From NCBI GenBank assembly GCA_937928575.1, contig CALFWW010000239.1, positions 1 to 37,007 of the forward strand: 37,007 nucleotides of DNA, given 5' to 3'. The stretch's first letter is position 1; every line of letters starts with the position of its first letter. The notes beneath the pieces are model-generated. The model did not search any database, was not told the DNA's origin, and saw only the letters and a list, made by a program, of their open reading frames with translations. Position numbers and translations under genes: made by a program. Below, one piece after another: positions 16,895-24,768 of this stretch. The stretch comes from an uncultured Saprospiraceae bacterium. Its GTDB lineage: Bacteria > Bacteroidota > Bacteroidia > Chitinophagales > Saprospiraceae.

Positions 16895-17737
16895 ATGCAC
16901 TGCAATTTATCGAATTACTCCAACATATTAAACTTTTATCGATTGCAAAAATCAGATCAAAAAAATAAAAAAGTAGGAATTATCCCTGCTCGTTTTGCAT
17001 CTACTCGATTTCCAGGTAAACCTTTGATTGAGATCGATGGCAAAAGTATGATCCAACGTGTGTATGAGCAATGTTGTAAATCTGATTTAGATATGGCTAT
17101 TGTGGCAACTGATGATCAGCGAATTAAATCGCATGTTGAAAAATTTGGTGGCAATGTGATCATGACTAAAACCACGCATCAAACCGGTACGGATCGTTGT
17201 GCTGAGGTAGCTGAAAATTTACTTGAAGCTGAAGTAATACTTAATGTGCAAGGAGATGAACCTTTTATTGACCCAAATGATATTAATAAAGTAATTACGC
17301 TTTTGACCGCTAAAAAATATGAAATCGCAACCCTAGCCAAGCAAATGGATAACTACCGAGAACTCGAAAATCCAAATGTCGTAAAAGTCGTGTTTGCAAA
17401 AAATAACCAAGCCCTGTTTTTTTCCAGAGCGCCGATTCCTTATGACAGAAATAAGTTGCTCGACAAAAGTCCGGCGAGTTCTAAAAGTATTGCGGGTGTT
17501 ATGATGGATGGTCAACTCAAATACTTTCGCCACATTGGTCTTTATGGTTTTCAAAAACAAACACTTTTGCAAGTTGCCAAATTGCCACAAAGTGATTTAG
17601 AAAAAACAGAGTCGTTGGAACAATTGAGATGGTTGGAAAATGGATATAAAATCGGAATCGATATCACAACTTCTGATTCCATTAGTGTCGACACGCCAGA
17701 AGATCTTCAAGATATTTTAGAAAAATTAAACACATGA
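16895..17737 (+). CDS. kdsB: 3-deoxy-manno-octulosonate cytidylyltransferase
   Basis: Activates Kdo as CMP-Kdo for the inner core of lipopolysaccharide; cytosolic. The signature N-terminus VGIIPARFASTRFPGKPL carries the nucleotide-binding loop, and VQGDEPFIDP carries the metal/CTP-binding aspartate. YKIGIDITTSDSISVDTPEDLQ near the C-terminus is typical. The start is uncertain: ATG 16895 gives 280 aa with an unusual ~25-residue leader before the conserved strand, whereas a TTG at 16943 (LQKSDQKNKKVGIIPAR) would give the usual length. The upstream region is squeezed because the divergent LysM gene starts at 16866. The stop overlaps the ATG of the NUDIX gene by 4 bases (ATGA), implying translational coupling. 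Confidence 0.93.
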   Translation: MHCNLSNYSNILNFYRLQKSDQKNKKVGIIPARFASTRFPGKPLIEIDGKSMIQRVYEQCCKSDLDMAIVATDDQRIKSHVEKFGGNVIMTKTTHQTGTDRCAEVAENLLEAEVILNVQGDEPFIDPNDINKVITLLTAKKYEIATLAKQMDNYRELENPNVVKVVFAKNNQALFFSRAPIPYDRNKLLDKSPASSKSIAGVMMDGQLKYFRHIGLYGFQKQTLLQVAKLPQSDLEKTESLEQLRWLENGYKIGIDITTSDSISVDTPEDLQDILEKLNT

Positions 17738-18258
17738 ATTATTGTAGCAACTGCAGTCATCCCGTAGTTTTCAAAGAAGTGGAAGGCGATACGCACAAAC
17801 GATTTGTTTGCGATGAGTGCGACACCATTCATTATCAAAATCCTAGAATTGTAGTTGGTTGTTTACCGATCTGGGAAGACAAAGTTTTGTTGGCCAGCCG
17901 TGCAATTGAACCTCGCGCTGGATTTTGGAATGTGCCTGGAGGATTTATGGAAAACGGTGAAACAATGAAGGAAGGTGCAGCGAGAGAAGTAATGGAAGAA
18001 ACTTTTGCAAAAGTAAAAGTCACCCGTTTATTTACCACTTTCGCGATTCCTAGAATCAATCAAGTGCATATGCATTTTTTGGGCGAATTGGAGAATTTGG
18101 ATTTCAAACCCGGAATTGAAAGTGTAGAAGTGAAGTTATTTGAAGCATCGGAAATTCCATGGAAAGATATCGCATTTCATTCTTCCAAGTTCACATTGAA
18201 GCATTACTTTAATTCTTACCAACCTAATTCTGCAGAAGTATTTTCGAGTTTCATATAA
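17734..18258 (+). CDS. NUDIX hydrolase with N-terminal zinc ribbon
   Basis: A 174-aa cytosolic nucleotide-diphosphate hydrolase. An N-terminal zinc ribbon is formed by Cys4, Cys7, Cys26 and Cys29 (NYCSNCSHP, VCDECDTIHY). The NUDIX box is complete at about 69-92: GGFMENGETMKEGAAREVMEE. The zinc ribbon plus HYQNPRIVVG lead resembles the NADH pyrophosphatase (NudC) arrangement, but the protein is shorter, so it is closer to the ribbon-bearing ADP-ribose pyrophosphatase-like group. The substrate is not determined. It is cotranscribed with kdsB through a 4-base overlap. Confidence 0.92.
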   Translation: MNYCSNCSHPVVFKEVEGDTHKRFVCDECDTIHYQNPRIVVGCLPIWEDKVLLASRAIEPRAGFWNVPGGFMENGETMKEGAAREVMEETFAKVKVTRLFTTFAIPRINQVHMHFLGELENLDFKPGIESVEVKLFEASEIPWKDIAFHSSKFTLKHYFNSYQPNSAEVFSSFI

Positions 18259-18366
18259 AAAACGATCTAACTCACGACGATAAGTAGAATAAATTAACAT
18301 AAGATAACTCCAAATCCCTACAAAAGAAATAACTTTATACCCTAACTAAATAAACGCACGCTTATA

Positions 18367-20079
18367 ATGAACTCATTTAAATCACTACTTTTTACCGCTG
18401 TCTGCATTTTCTTTGCACAAACAGCTTTTTCTCAATCAACTTTTGAAGATATTTATGAGATGATGCAAGTAAAATGCGCCGGTTGCCATGGTGGAAGTTC
18501 GCCTGCCGGAGCATTGGATTTGAGCCTCTCTCAGCAAGAAGTTTATGATGCCTTAGTTGGTACCGCTCCAGTAAATCCAGCAGCTGCTGCCAATAATTAC
18601 GAACTTGTAAAAGCGGGATATCCTGACAGAAGTTTTTTACTTCACAAAATCGCAACTCAAGATTGGGATGCAAAATATGGATTGGAAACGGCTGAAGGAG
18701 ATGTGATGCCACCTAACAATTTACCTGCGTTAGTAGAAAAGGAAATCGAATTGGTTCGCCAATGGATTCTTTTCGGCGCACCAATGAATGAAACAGTTGT
18801 TGATCCTCAATTGCTAGAAGATTATTATGAGAATGGATTGGCACTGAATGAAACGACTCCAATCGATCCACCTGCAGCAGGAGAAGGTTTTCAATTGGAA
18901 TTTGGTCCGATATTTTTGGCACCATTGGAAGAAAGAGAATTTTACATAAAAGATGAACTTCCTGATTTAGGAAATTACGAAGTCAGTAATTTGGATATCG
19001 CTTTTAATGATGAATCACATCACTTCATTTTATACAAGATGGATCAGCAATTGGCCAATACTCGTCCTGATGGATTAAGAGATGTGGAAGTTAGTGAAAC
19101 TTCTATGTTCCAAAATACACTCGTTGCTGCATGGCAAAATCCGGTCAACTACGCGTTGCCTCAAGGAACTGCCTACAAAATGCAAAATGGAACGGTCTAT
19201 GATTTGAACTATCACATCAAAAATTATAGTGTTACGGGAGTCCTTGCTGGAAAAGTTTATGTTAACGTGTACACGCAAGAAACTGGAACGGCACAGGAGG
19301 AAATGTATTCTCAATTATTTCCAATAAGTTTGTTTGATATGTTTCAAGGTGCACCCCTAGGAAGTGGATTGGTAGTACCCGCTGATGGAGAGGAACATGT
19401 TTTCACTGAACACTTATGGATTCCACCCGTTCAAAATTTACCATGGCCAGGTGGCACTTGGCATATATGGCAATTGTCAACTCACACGCACGCACGTGGC
19501 GTTGACTATGACATATACTTAGCGGAAGGCCTTAATGGAGATAAAGGAGAACAAGTGTATGAAGGATTTTACAACTACAACTACACGTTCAATCAAGGAT
19601 ATTATGATTGGGAACATCCAGCAGTTCGCATTTTTGATGAATTACTTCCTGTAAATATGGGATTCGGTGGCGGATTGATTCACGAAGCTAAATATGTCAA
19701 CAATGAAGATGAGACTAAAGTTTGGGGTAACACTACGGATGATGAAATGATGTTGATCTTTGTACATTTCACAACGAACCCAATAACACCACCTTCTAGT
19801 ACAGAAAATTTATCTGAAAAATTTGAGCTGTCTATTTTCCCAAATCCAACAACGGATATCAGCTATCTAAAATATGATTTAGATCAATCAGCTGATGTTG
19901 AAATTGCAATTTATGATTTGCAAGGAAAAAACAAATGGCAACGCAATCTTGGTCAACAAGCAAGTGGAACCAATGTATTTGAATTTAGCAAAACCGAAAT
20001 AGGATTGCCTTCAGGAATTTATTTTGTAGAATGCAAGATTAATGGGGAAGGGGTTACTCGTAAATTGGTTGTTGAATAG
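18367..20079 (+). CDS. Cytochrome c - PHM-like copper monooxygenase fusion with type IX sorting domain
   Basis: A 570-aa secreted protein. Order: signal peptide (to FSQ23); a cytochrome c-like domain with haem motif CAGCH (37-41) and a likely axial Met114 in GDVMPPNN; a region matching copper type II ascorbate-dependent (PHM/dopamine beta-monooxygenase) proteins; a type IX C-terminal sorting domain (SIFPNPTTDISYL to GIYFVECKINGEGVTRKLVV). The six copper-site ligands of PHM have counterparts: His218/His219 (ESHHF), His283 (NYHIKN), His373 and His375 (THTHARG) and Met461 or 462 (DEMMLIF). The His219-His283 spacing of 64 equals that in rat PHM (108-172). The likely role is an extracellular or surface-bound oxidase or hydroxylase with an attached electron-transfer domain; the substrate is unknown. 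It is followed by the bidirectional terminator at 20100. Confidence 0.82.
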   Translation: MNSFKSLLFTAVCIFFAQTAFSQSTFEDIYEMMQVKCAGCHGGSSPAGALDLSLSQQEVYDALVGTAPVNPAAAANNYELVKAGYPDRSFLLHKIATQDWDAKYGLETAEGDVMPPNNLPALVEKEIELVRQWILFGAPMNETVVDPQLLEDYYENGLALNETTPIDPPAAGEGFQLEFGPIFLAPLEEREFYIKDELPDLGNYEVSNLDIAFNDESHHFILYKMDQQLANTRPDGLRDVEVSETSMFQNTLVAAWQNPVNYALPQGTAYKMQNGTVYDLNYHIKNYSVTGVLAGKVYVNVYTQETGTAQEEMYSQLFPISLFDMFQGAPLGSGLVVPADGEEHVFTEHLWIPPVQNLPWPGGTWHIWQLSTHTHARGVDYDIYLAEGLNGDKGEQVYEGFYNYNYTFNQGYYDWEHPAVRIFDELLPVNMGFGGGLIHEAKYVNNEDETKVWGNTTDDEMMLIFVHFTTNPITPPSSTENLSEKFELSIFPNPTTDISYLKYDLDQSADVEIAIYDLQGKNKWQRNLGQQASGTNVFEFSKTEIGLPSGIYFVECKINGEGVTRKLVVE

Positions 20080-20099
20080 AATTAATACTCAACTTTTTT

Positions 20100-20139
20100 A
20101 AAAAGCGCTGAACTTGTAATAAGGTTCAGCGCTTTTTTT
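20100..20139. terminator. Bidirectional intrinsic terminator
   Basis: AGCGCTGAAC (20104-20113) pairs with GTTCAGCGCT (20124-20133). It is flanked by A-runs on the left and T-runs on the right, so the same hairpin ends transcripts from both convergent genes (18367-20079 plus, 20177-22372 minus). Confidence 0.9.
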
Positions 20140-20176
20140 GTTTCGTATTTAGAAGTTCTCCAAAAAAAATTACCCA

Positions 20177-22372
20177 CTAATTCTTCGTAACTTTTCTCAC
20201 CTCCCGATGCTGACCATTTTCAATCACAATAAAATAAATACCAGTACTACTAAGTTCATTTAAATCAATCGGGTATATATTGCTAGGATAAGTATCTGAG
20301 AAGTTAAATGTTTTCAATAATTGACCTCGCGCAGATAAAATTTTGACATTTAAATCCGCACCTGTGAAATTGCTATCAATATTGAGATAAGTGATGTCAG
20401 TTGCGGGATTAGGATGAATGGTGGCAGTCCAAGTTTTCTCTTTTTGTAAACGAGCCGATGCGATGGTTGAGTAATAATGTTCTCCAGAAACATCGAGGAT
20501 TTTCAAACGGTAATAATAATCCAAACCTGCCTCAACAGCTTCATCCTCATACTCATAATAATTCTGCTCCAAATCTCCTTTACTTTCAAACCAACCCATT
20601 TTTTCAAAACCGTTAAACGGAGTTAAGCTTCGTTGCAATTCAAATCCATTCCCGTCCGCTTCATCTGTTGTCCAATTAATTTGAATTGAATTTAGTTTCG
20701 CCCGTGCATTAAATGATAATAAATTGATGGGTAAGGCAACTGCTTCTTGGACAATTGTCAAGGTTTGGTTGGAAGAAATATCGTAAAACTTTTCTGGCGT
20801 ACCACCTAGCCAATTCACCACAATACTGTCCACCATCGTATTATTGCCCAAACCAAAATGCGCGATGCTACTATGCTGCGAACAATGACTGGCGCCTCCG
20901 CCATCAATTTCTCGAAGTAATTGCGTTCCATTATCACAATAGAGACTAATTTTTGACCCAAAAGCATCTCGATTGCACAACGTACCTACTAATTTTATTT
21001 TCAAATAATTGTTAGAATTCGAAGTGTTGTTTTGATAGATTTTACATTTTGCTTGCGCATCAACAGAATTATTTTGTACGATTACGCCTAGGTCTAAATC
21101 TCCATCATTATCAATATCCGCATAAGCCATTCCACGACCTTTATTTAAATCACTGATACCAGCTGTGTTTGAAACATCAAGGAAAGTGTTGTCCTGATTG
21201 TTATGATATAATTTATTCGGATCTTCATCACCCGTACTAATAAAACCTGCTGCTGGAATTCTTCCATTTGCGACAAAAAGATCGGGGTACTTGTCGTTGT
21301 CATAATCAAAGAATGCAGTTCCCCAACCTGTTGTTAGCAAACCATTTGGAGTGTTGGTGTTTTCTACACCAGCAGGCGTTGCGACATCTGTAAAAACACT
21401 AGCATTATTATTTAAGAGTACATTTCGTCCAAGATTGGTAATGTAATAATCGAAATCGCCATCCAGATCATAATCACCTGCAGCAATGCCCATTCCGTAG
21501 ATCCCTACGTTTGTTCCCGTACTTACACTTACATCCGTAAATGAATTGTTTGGATAGTTGTTTCTATATAATGTGTTTGGCACTTCGAATTCCCCAAAAT
21601 CATTGGCAATGTAAATATCTATATCATTATCCTGATCATAATCTGTGGCGATGACCGCTAGAGAACACCCATCATTTTCCAGATTTAAAGTAGCTGTTGC
21701 ATCTATGAAATTTCCGGTTCCATCGTTTAGATAGAAGTTATTGGAATAGCAAATGTGATCAAAACCTACAATCAAATCATCGTCGAATTCATCATAAATA
21801 AACCCAACTTCTTCTATATAATTGATGACGTACAAATCCAAAAAACCATCATTGTTAAAATCCAAAAAAGTAGCACCAATCGAAAAAGAGTGTACATCAA
21901 TCCCTCTTGAATTCGCATCTTCTGTAAAAGTACCATCTCCGTTATTTTTGAAAAACAAGGTTCGGTCTACTTCGTTAAAGCCTCCTTGCTGCATATCATT
22001 CCCCCATGTCTGAACATAAATTTCGCGGAACCCATCATTGTCAACATCGCCCGTAATGACACCGGTCGTATAAAAATTACCCGTAATATCCAATCCTGCA
22101 GCAATGGTGACATCCGTAAAAGTGAGATCTGCATTTTTACGATAAAGTCGGTCCATACTTTCGCCACCTGTAATGTAAATATCTTCATCACCGTCTCCAT
22201 CATAATCAAAAAATGAAATGCCACCACCGATATGGTTAGCTTCAAGAAAAGTGAAATCAATACCAGATTGCACACTGATATCTTGAAAGGTTTGCGAAAA
22301 TAAATTTGATCCATTTCCAAACGACAAGATACAAAGGATAAGTATTTTATAACAATGATTATACATATTCAT
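20177..22372 (-). CDS. FG-GAP/VCBS repeat - ASPIC/UnbV protein with type IX sorting domain
   Basis: A 731-aa secreted surface protein. A signal peptide ends near LFSQ. It is followed by a run of FG-GAP/VCBS beta-propeller repeats with calcium-binding D-x-D-x-D-G loops (FFDYDGDGDEDIYITGG, FLDFNNDGFLDLYVINYIE, AAGDYDLDGDFDYYI, FFDYDNDKYPDLFVANGRIP, YADIDNDGDLDLGVI). An ASPIC/UnbV domain comes next (RDAFGSKISLYC, GGGASHCSQHSSIAHFGLG, VVNWLGGTPEKFYD). A fibronectin III-like module (about 555-645) and the C-terminal sorting domain (HPNPATDITYLNI to GIYFIVIENGQHREVRKV) follow. CRTAC1-type proteins share this layout; roles include adhesion and matrix binding. Sorting-domain presence implies export by the system to which the PorP/SprF protein at 10203 belongs. 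Confidence 0.92.
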   Translation of the reverse strand: MNMYNHCYKILILCILSFGNGSNLFSQTFQDISVQSGIDFTFLEANHIGGGISFFDYDGDGDEDIYITGGESMDRLYRKNADLTFTDVTIAAGLDITGNFYTTGVITGDVDNDGFREIYVQTWGNDMQQGGFNEVDRTLFFKNNGDGTFTEDANSRGIDVHSFSIGATFLDFNNDGFLDLYVINYIEEVGFIYDEFDDDLIVGFDHICYSNNFYLNDGTGNFIDATATLNLENDGCSLAVIATDYDQDNDIDIYIANDFGEFEVPNTLYRNNYPNNSFTDVSVSTGTNVGIYGMGIAAGDYDLDGDFDYYITNLGRNVLLNNNASVFTDVATPAGVENTNTPNGLLTTGWGTAFFDYDNDKYPDLFVANGRIPAAGFISTGDEDPNKLYHNNQDNTFLDVSNTAGISDLNKGRGMAYADIDNDGDLDLGVIVQNNSVDAQAKCKIYQNNTSNSNNYLKIKLVGTLCNRDAFGSKISLYCDNGTQLLREIDGGGASHCSQHSSIAHFGLGNNTMVDSIVVNWLGGTPEKFYDISSNQTLTIVQEAVALPINLLSFNARAKLNSIQINWTTDEADGNGFELQRSLTPFNGFEKMGWFESKGDLEQNYYEYEDEAVEAGLDYYYRLKILDVSGEHYYSTIASARLQKEKTWTATIHPNPATDITYLNIDSNFTGADLNVKILSARGQLLKTFNFSDTYPSNIYPIDLNELSSTGIYFIVIENGQHREVRKVTKN

Positions 22373-22630
22373 AAATTTAATAGCAATTTAGTCTTGGGAT
22401 CGTAATCACAGAAAAGCAAAGTAAACCCAACTGGATTATTTGAATTTTTAAATTGCACTAATATTCGGGAAATGGGAAATGGCTCAGGTTGGCTGTTGGC
22501 ATTTAATCCACAGCATTTTACAAGTTACTCAAAGTAATAATTAACTAAAAAGATTAATTGATAAATATTTTCTTCCACTCATATCAATGATTTAACTGAA
22601 GTGTATCTTATCCAATTTCACTACCTAAAT

Positions 22631-23437
22631 TTACCACCACACCAAAAAGATTTTTTCAAATTGTGAATCAGCGTTTTTTAGCCACAACATGGGTGCAAAC
22701 TGGTTTTTCAAACTTAGCAGAACTGGTGACATAATTTCATCATAAGATTGCCAAAGAACATCAACATGCGGTTCAATCACCCATTCGGATTTAATAGGAA
22801 TATAAAATTGTGATTGCTTAAACTTATGATTATCAAAATCTTTCATTCGCAGCCAATAACCTACAACGCTATCTCTGTTCAAACTACCAATTGAAGTATC
22901 AGCATTGTCATGCGGCAAAAATAATTGTGCTTTAAAACAACATTGATGCGCAATTTCCAAATGATTAATATGATGTTCCGCCAATGCATTAGCACCAATT
23001 TTGGAATGCAATAATGGGAATTGAATGTGTTTTATTTTCTCCTTTTTCTCAAAAAACGTGTCTCTTGTGTTAGGTCCAATTACTTGATGAATTAATGTTG
23101 GGATTTCCGGATTGATCAAATAGAATTTATAGGTCAACTCCACATGAATCATTCGATCGCTCGAATTATCTCTTAGTATAAAATCAATTTCGCCAAGTGT
23201 TTTTTTTCTAGAACCGATTTGTAAGTTTTGTAAAATAATATCGTATGCTTCAGACAAGCCTACCAATTGTTGAAATACTTGTTCCATTTGATGTCCAAGT
23301 CGTAAGTTTGTTGGAATCGCAGTTGGTTGGAATGATTGCAAATTCAGTTTAGGAAACTCAAACTGTTGAATGTCGAATTGCCGATTTTCCCAAAGTGGGG
23401 GTGTGTTGTAAAAACCAAATGCTTGTTGTTTTATCAT
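22631..23437 (-). CDS. DUF1853 family protein
   Basis: A 268-aa cytosolic protein with no signal or membrane segment. The family is recognised by the N-terminal LWENRQFDI, the LGHQMEQVFQQL helix, GEIDFIL (82-88) and HVELTYKFYL (98-107). The arrangement Glu52 ... Asp85 ... Glu100 followed by a lysine (104) is reminiscent of a PD-(D/E)XK nuclease core, but this is inference from spacing. No experimental function is known to me. It is isolated, with more than 250 bases without genes on each side. Confidence 0.8.
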   Translation of the reverse strand: MIKQQAFGFYNTPPLWENRQFDIQQFEFPKLNLQSFQPTAIPTNLRLGHQMEQVFQQLVGLSEAYDIILQNLQIGSRKKTLGEIDFILRDNSSDRMIHVELTYKFYLINPEIPTLIHQVIGPNTRDTFFEKKEKIKHIQFPLLHSKIGANALAEHHINHLEIAHQCCFKAQLFLPHDNADTSIGSLNRDSVVGYWLRMKDFDNHKFKQSQFYIPIKSEWVIEPHVDVLWQSYDEIMSPVLLSLKNQFAPMLWLKNADSQFEKIFLVWW

Positions 23438-23470
23438 TTAGCAACAAGGTAGGACAAATGATTGTAATAC

Positions 23471-23586
23471 AATATCGAACCGCAGAATATCCATTTTCGA
23501 AGTGAGTCCACGCGTCCAAACGCAGGCATTACGTACGCATCTGCTATACTTCGGAATTTGATATTCCTTGCTAGGTGTTCGATATT
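23471..23586. repeat. 116-base imperfect palindromic repeat (copy C)
   Basis: Perfect ends AATATCGAAC (23471-23480) and GTTCGATATT (23577-23586) continue inward as AATATC/GATATT and CGAAGT/ACTTCG pairs. They enclose a GC-richer centre with GCGTCCAAACGC (23512-23523). It lies between the divergent DUF1853 and MoxR genes. Ends like these recur in dispersed repeats of Bacteroidota genomes as far as I recall; the window has no second copy of the ends, but the core resembles those at 3223 and 24681. Confidence 0.6.
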
Positions 23587-23695
23587 CTTTTAGGTCTATT
23601 ACTCAAGGAAACATTCAATTCTTTTGGTGCTCCCCAAAATATCTGAAAGGTTTTTTTAGTATCTTTACACCTTTAATTTGAACAAAAAATAAAAA

Positions 23696-24610
23696 ATGGC
23701 AGATACGACTTTTTGGACAGGAAGTGATGAATATTTATGTGATCCTGAATTGGCACAAGCATTTCACATGGCGCGTACCTTAGGCATGCCTTTGTTAATC
23801 GAAGGAGAACCTGGAACTGGAAAAACGGAGTTACCGTTGCAATATGCCAAAGAATTGAATTTGGAATTATTCGTTTATCCTGTAGGATCCAAAAGTAATG
23901 TCGAGCAATTCGTTGCTAAATTTGATCATGTCAAATATCTCCGTGATTCTCAAATTGAAGTATTGAATGCGCAAAGAGAGGAAAAAGGAATGGAATCGAA
24001 ATTGAGTACGAGTGGAAGAACCACCGATAATTTAAATGATTACATTTTGAGTGGACCTGCTGCTAAAGCCTATAGTTCGCATAATTCTGTTTTATTAATT
24101 GATGAAATTGATAAAGCACCTCGTGAATTTCCCAACGACTTGTTATATGCACTCAGTCATCGTAAATTTGTATTGCCAGAATCTGGTAAAGTGATTGAAG
24201 TGTCAGAAGAAAATATGCCCGCTATTGTGATCACCAGTAATCGGGAACAAGAATTACCAACAGCTTTTAAAGGAAGATGTATTTATCATTACATTCAATT
24301 TCCAGAGCCAGATGTAATGGCTCAAATCGTCAACAAACATTACCCGAAAGCAGATGAAGAAATTGTAAAAGTAGCGATTGATGTTTTTTATCATTTGCGT
24401 AGATTAGGATTGGAACGAGCGCCATCTACCAGAGAATTATTGAATTGGTTGAAATATATCCGCACCTTTGCGAAGGAAGAAGCGCTTGAAAAAATAAACA
24501 ACCTCGCCGGAATCGGAGCCTTGATCAAAACACAAACGGATTTAGAAAAAGTACAGCGAAAGTTGTTTTCGAATTCAGAAGATTTTGGCAAACGGTCAAA
24601 TTTCAATTAG
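23696..24610 (+). CDS. MoxR-family AAA+ ATPase
   Basis: A 304-aa cytosolic AAA+ chaperone-like ATPase. Walker A is GEPGTGKT (37-44), Walker B is LLIDEID (133-139), sensor 1 is AIVITSNREQ, and an arginine finger lies in TAFKGRCIYH. MoxR proteins work with a von Willebrand factor A partner to activate or assemble metalloenzymes and complexes. The partner is encoded next (24769), separated by 158 bases that contain a palindromic repeat. An insert between Walker A and B (about 66-120) is typical of this CoxD/MoxR-like subgroup. Confidence 0.93.
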   Translation: MADTTFWTGSDEYLCDPELAQAFHMARTLGMPLLIEGEPGTGKTELPLQYAKELNLELFVYPVGSKSNVEQFVAKFDHVKYLRDSQIEVLNAQREEKGMESKLSTSGRTTDNLNDYILSGPAAKAYSSHNSVLLIDEIDKAPREFPNDLLYALSHRKFVLPESGKVIEVSEENMPAIVITSNREQELPTAFKGRCIYHYIQFPEPDVMAQIVNKHYPKADEEIVKVAIDVFYHLRRLGLERAPSTRELLNWLKYIRTFAKEEALEKINNLAGIGALIKTQTDLEKVQRKLFSNSEDFGKRSNFN

Positions 24611-24642
24611 GATCGTTAATCGTTAGGACGCGGGATTAATTA

Positions 24643-24716
24643 AAAATTTAAAATGTATAATTAAAAATAGATCAAAGCGGCGTTCGCAAACGAATCGAGA
24701 TCATATTTTAAATTTT
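24643..24716. repeat. AT-rich inverted repeat with GC-rich core (copy D)
   Basis: AAAATTTAAAAT (24643-24654) and its complement (24705-24716) enclose 50 bases whose centre CGTTCGCAAACG (24681-24692) is itself palindromic. It has the same design as copy A at 3192-3261. It lies inside the MoxR-VWA gene pair, so it would be transcribed if they form an operon. Confidence 0.6.
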
Positions 24717-24768
24717 AAATTCGATTCGACTTTAGGAGAAGAGAAAGTAATTTTCAATTATAAAAAAA

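Noticed and set aside
21967-22320. 117-codon minus-strand frame overlapping the FG-GAP gene
   Set aside because: It is a different frame of the same strand within the DxDxDG repeats; its composition is low-complexity and it has no start context.
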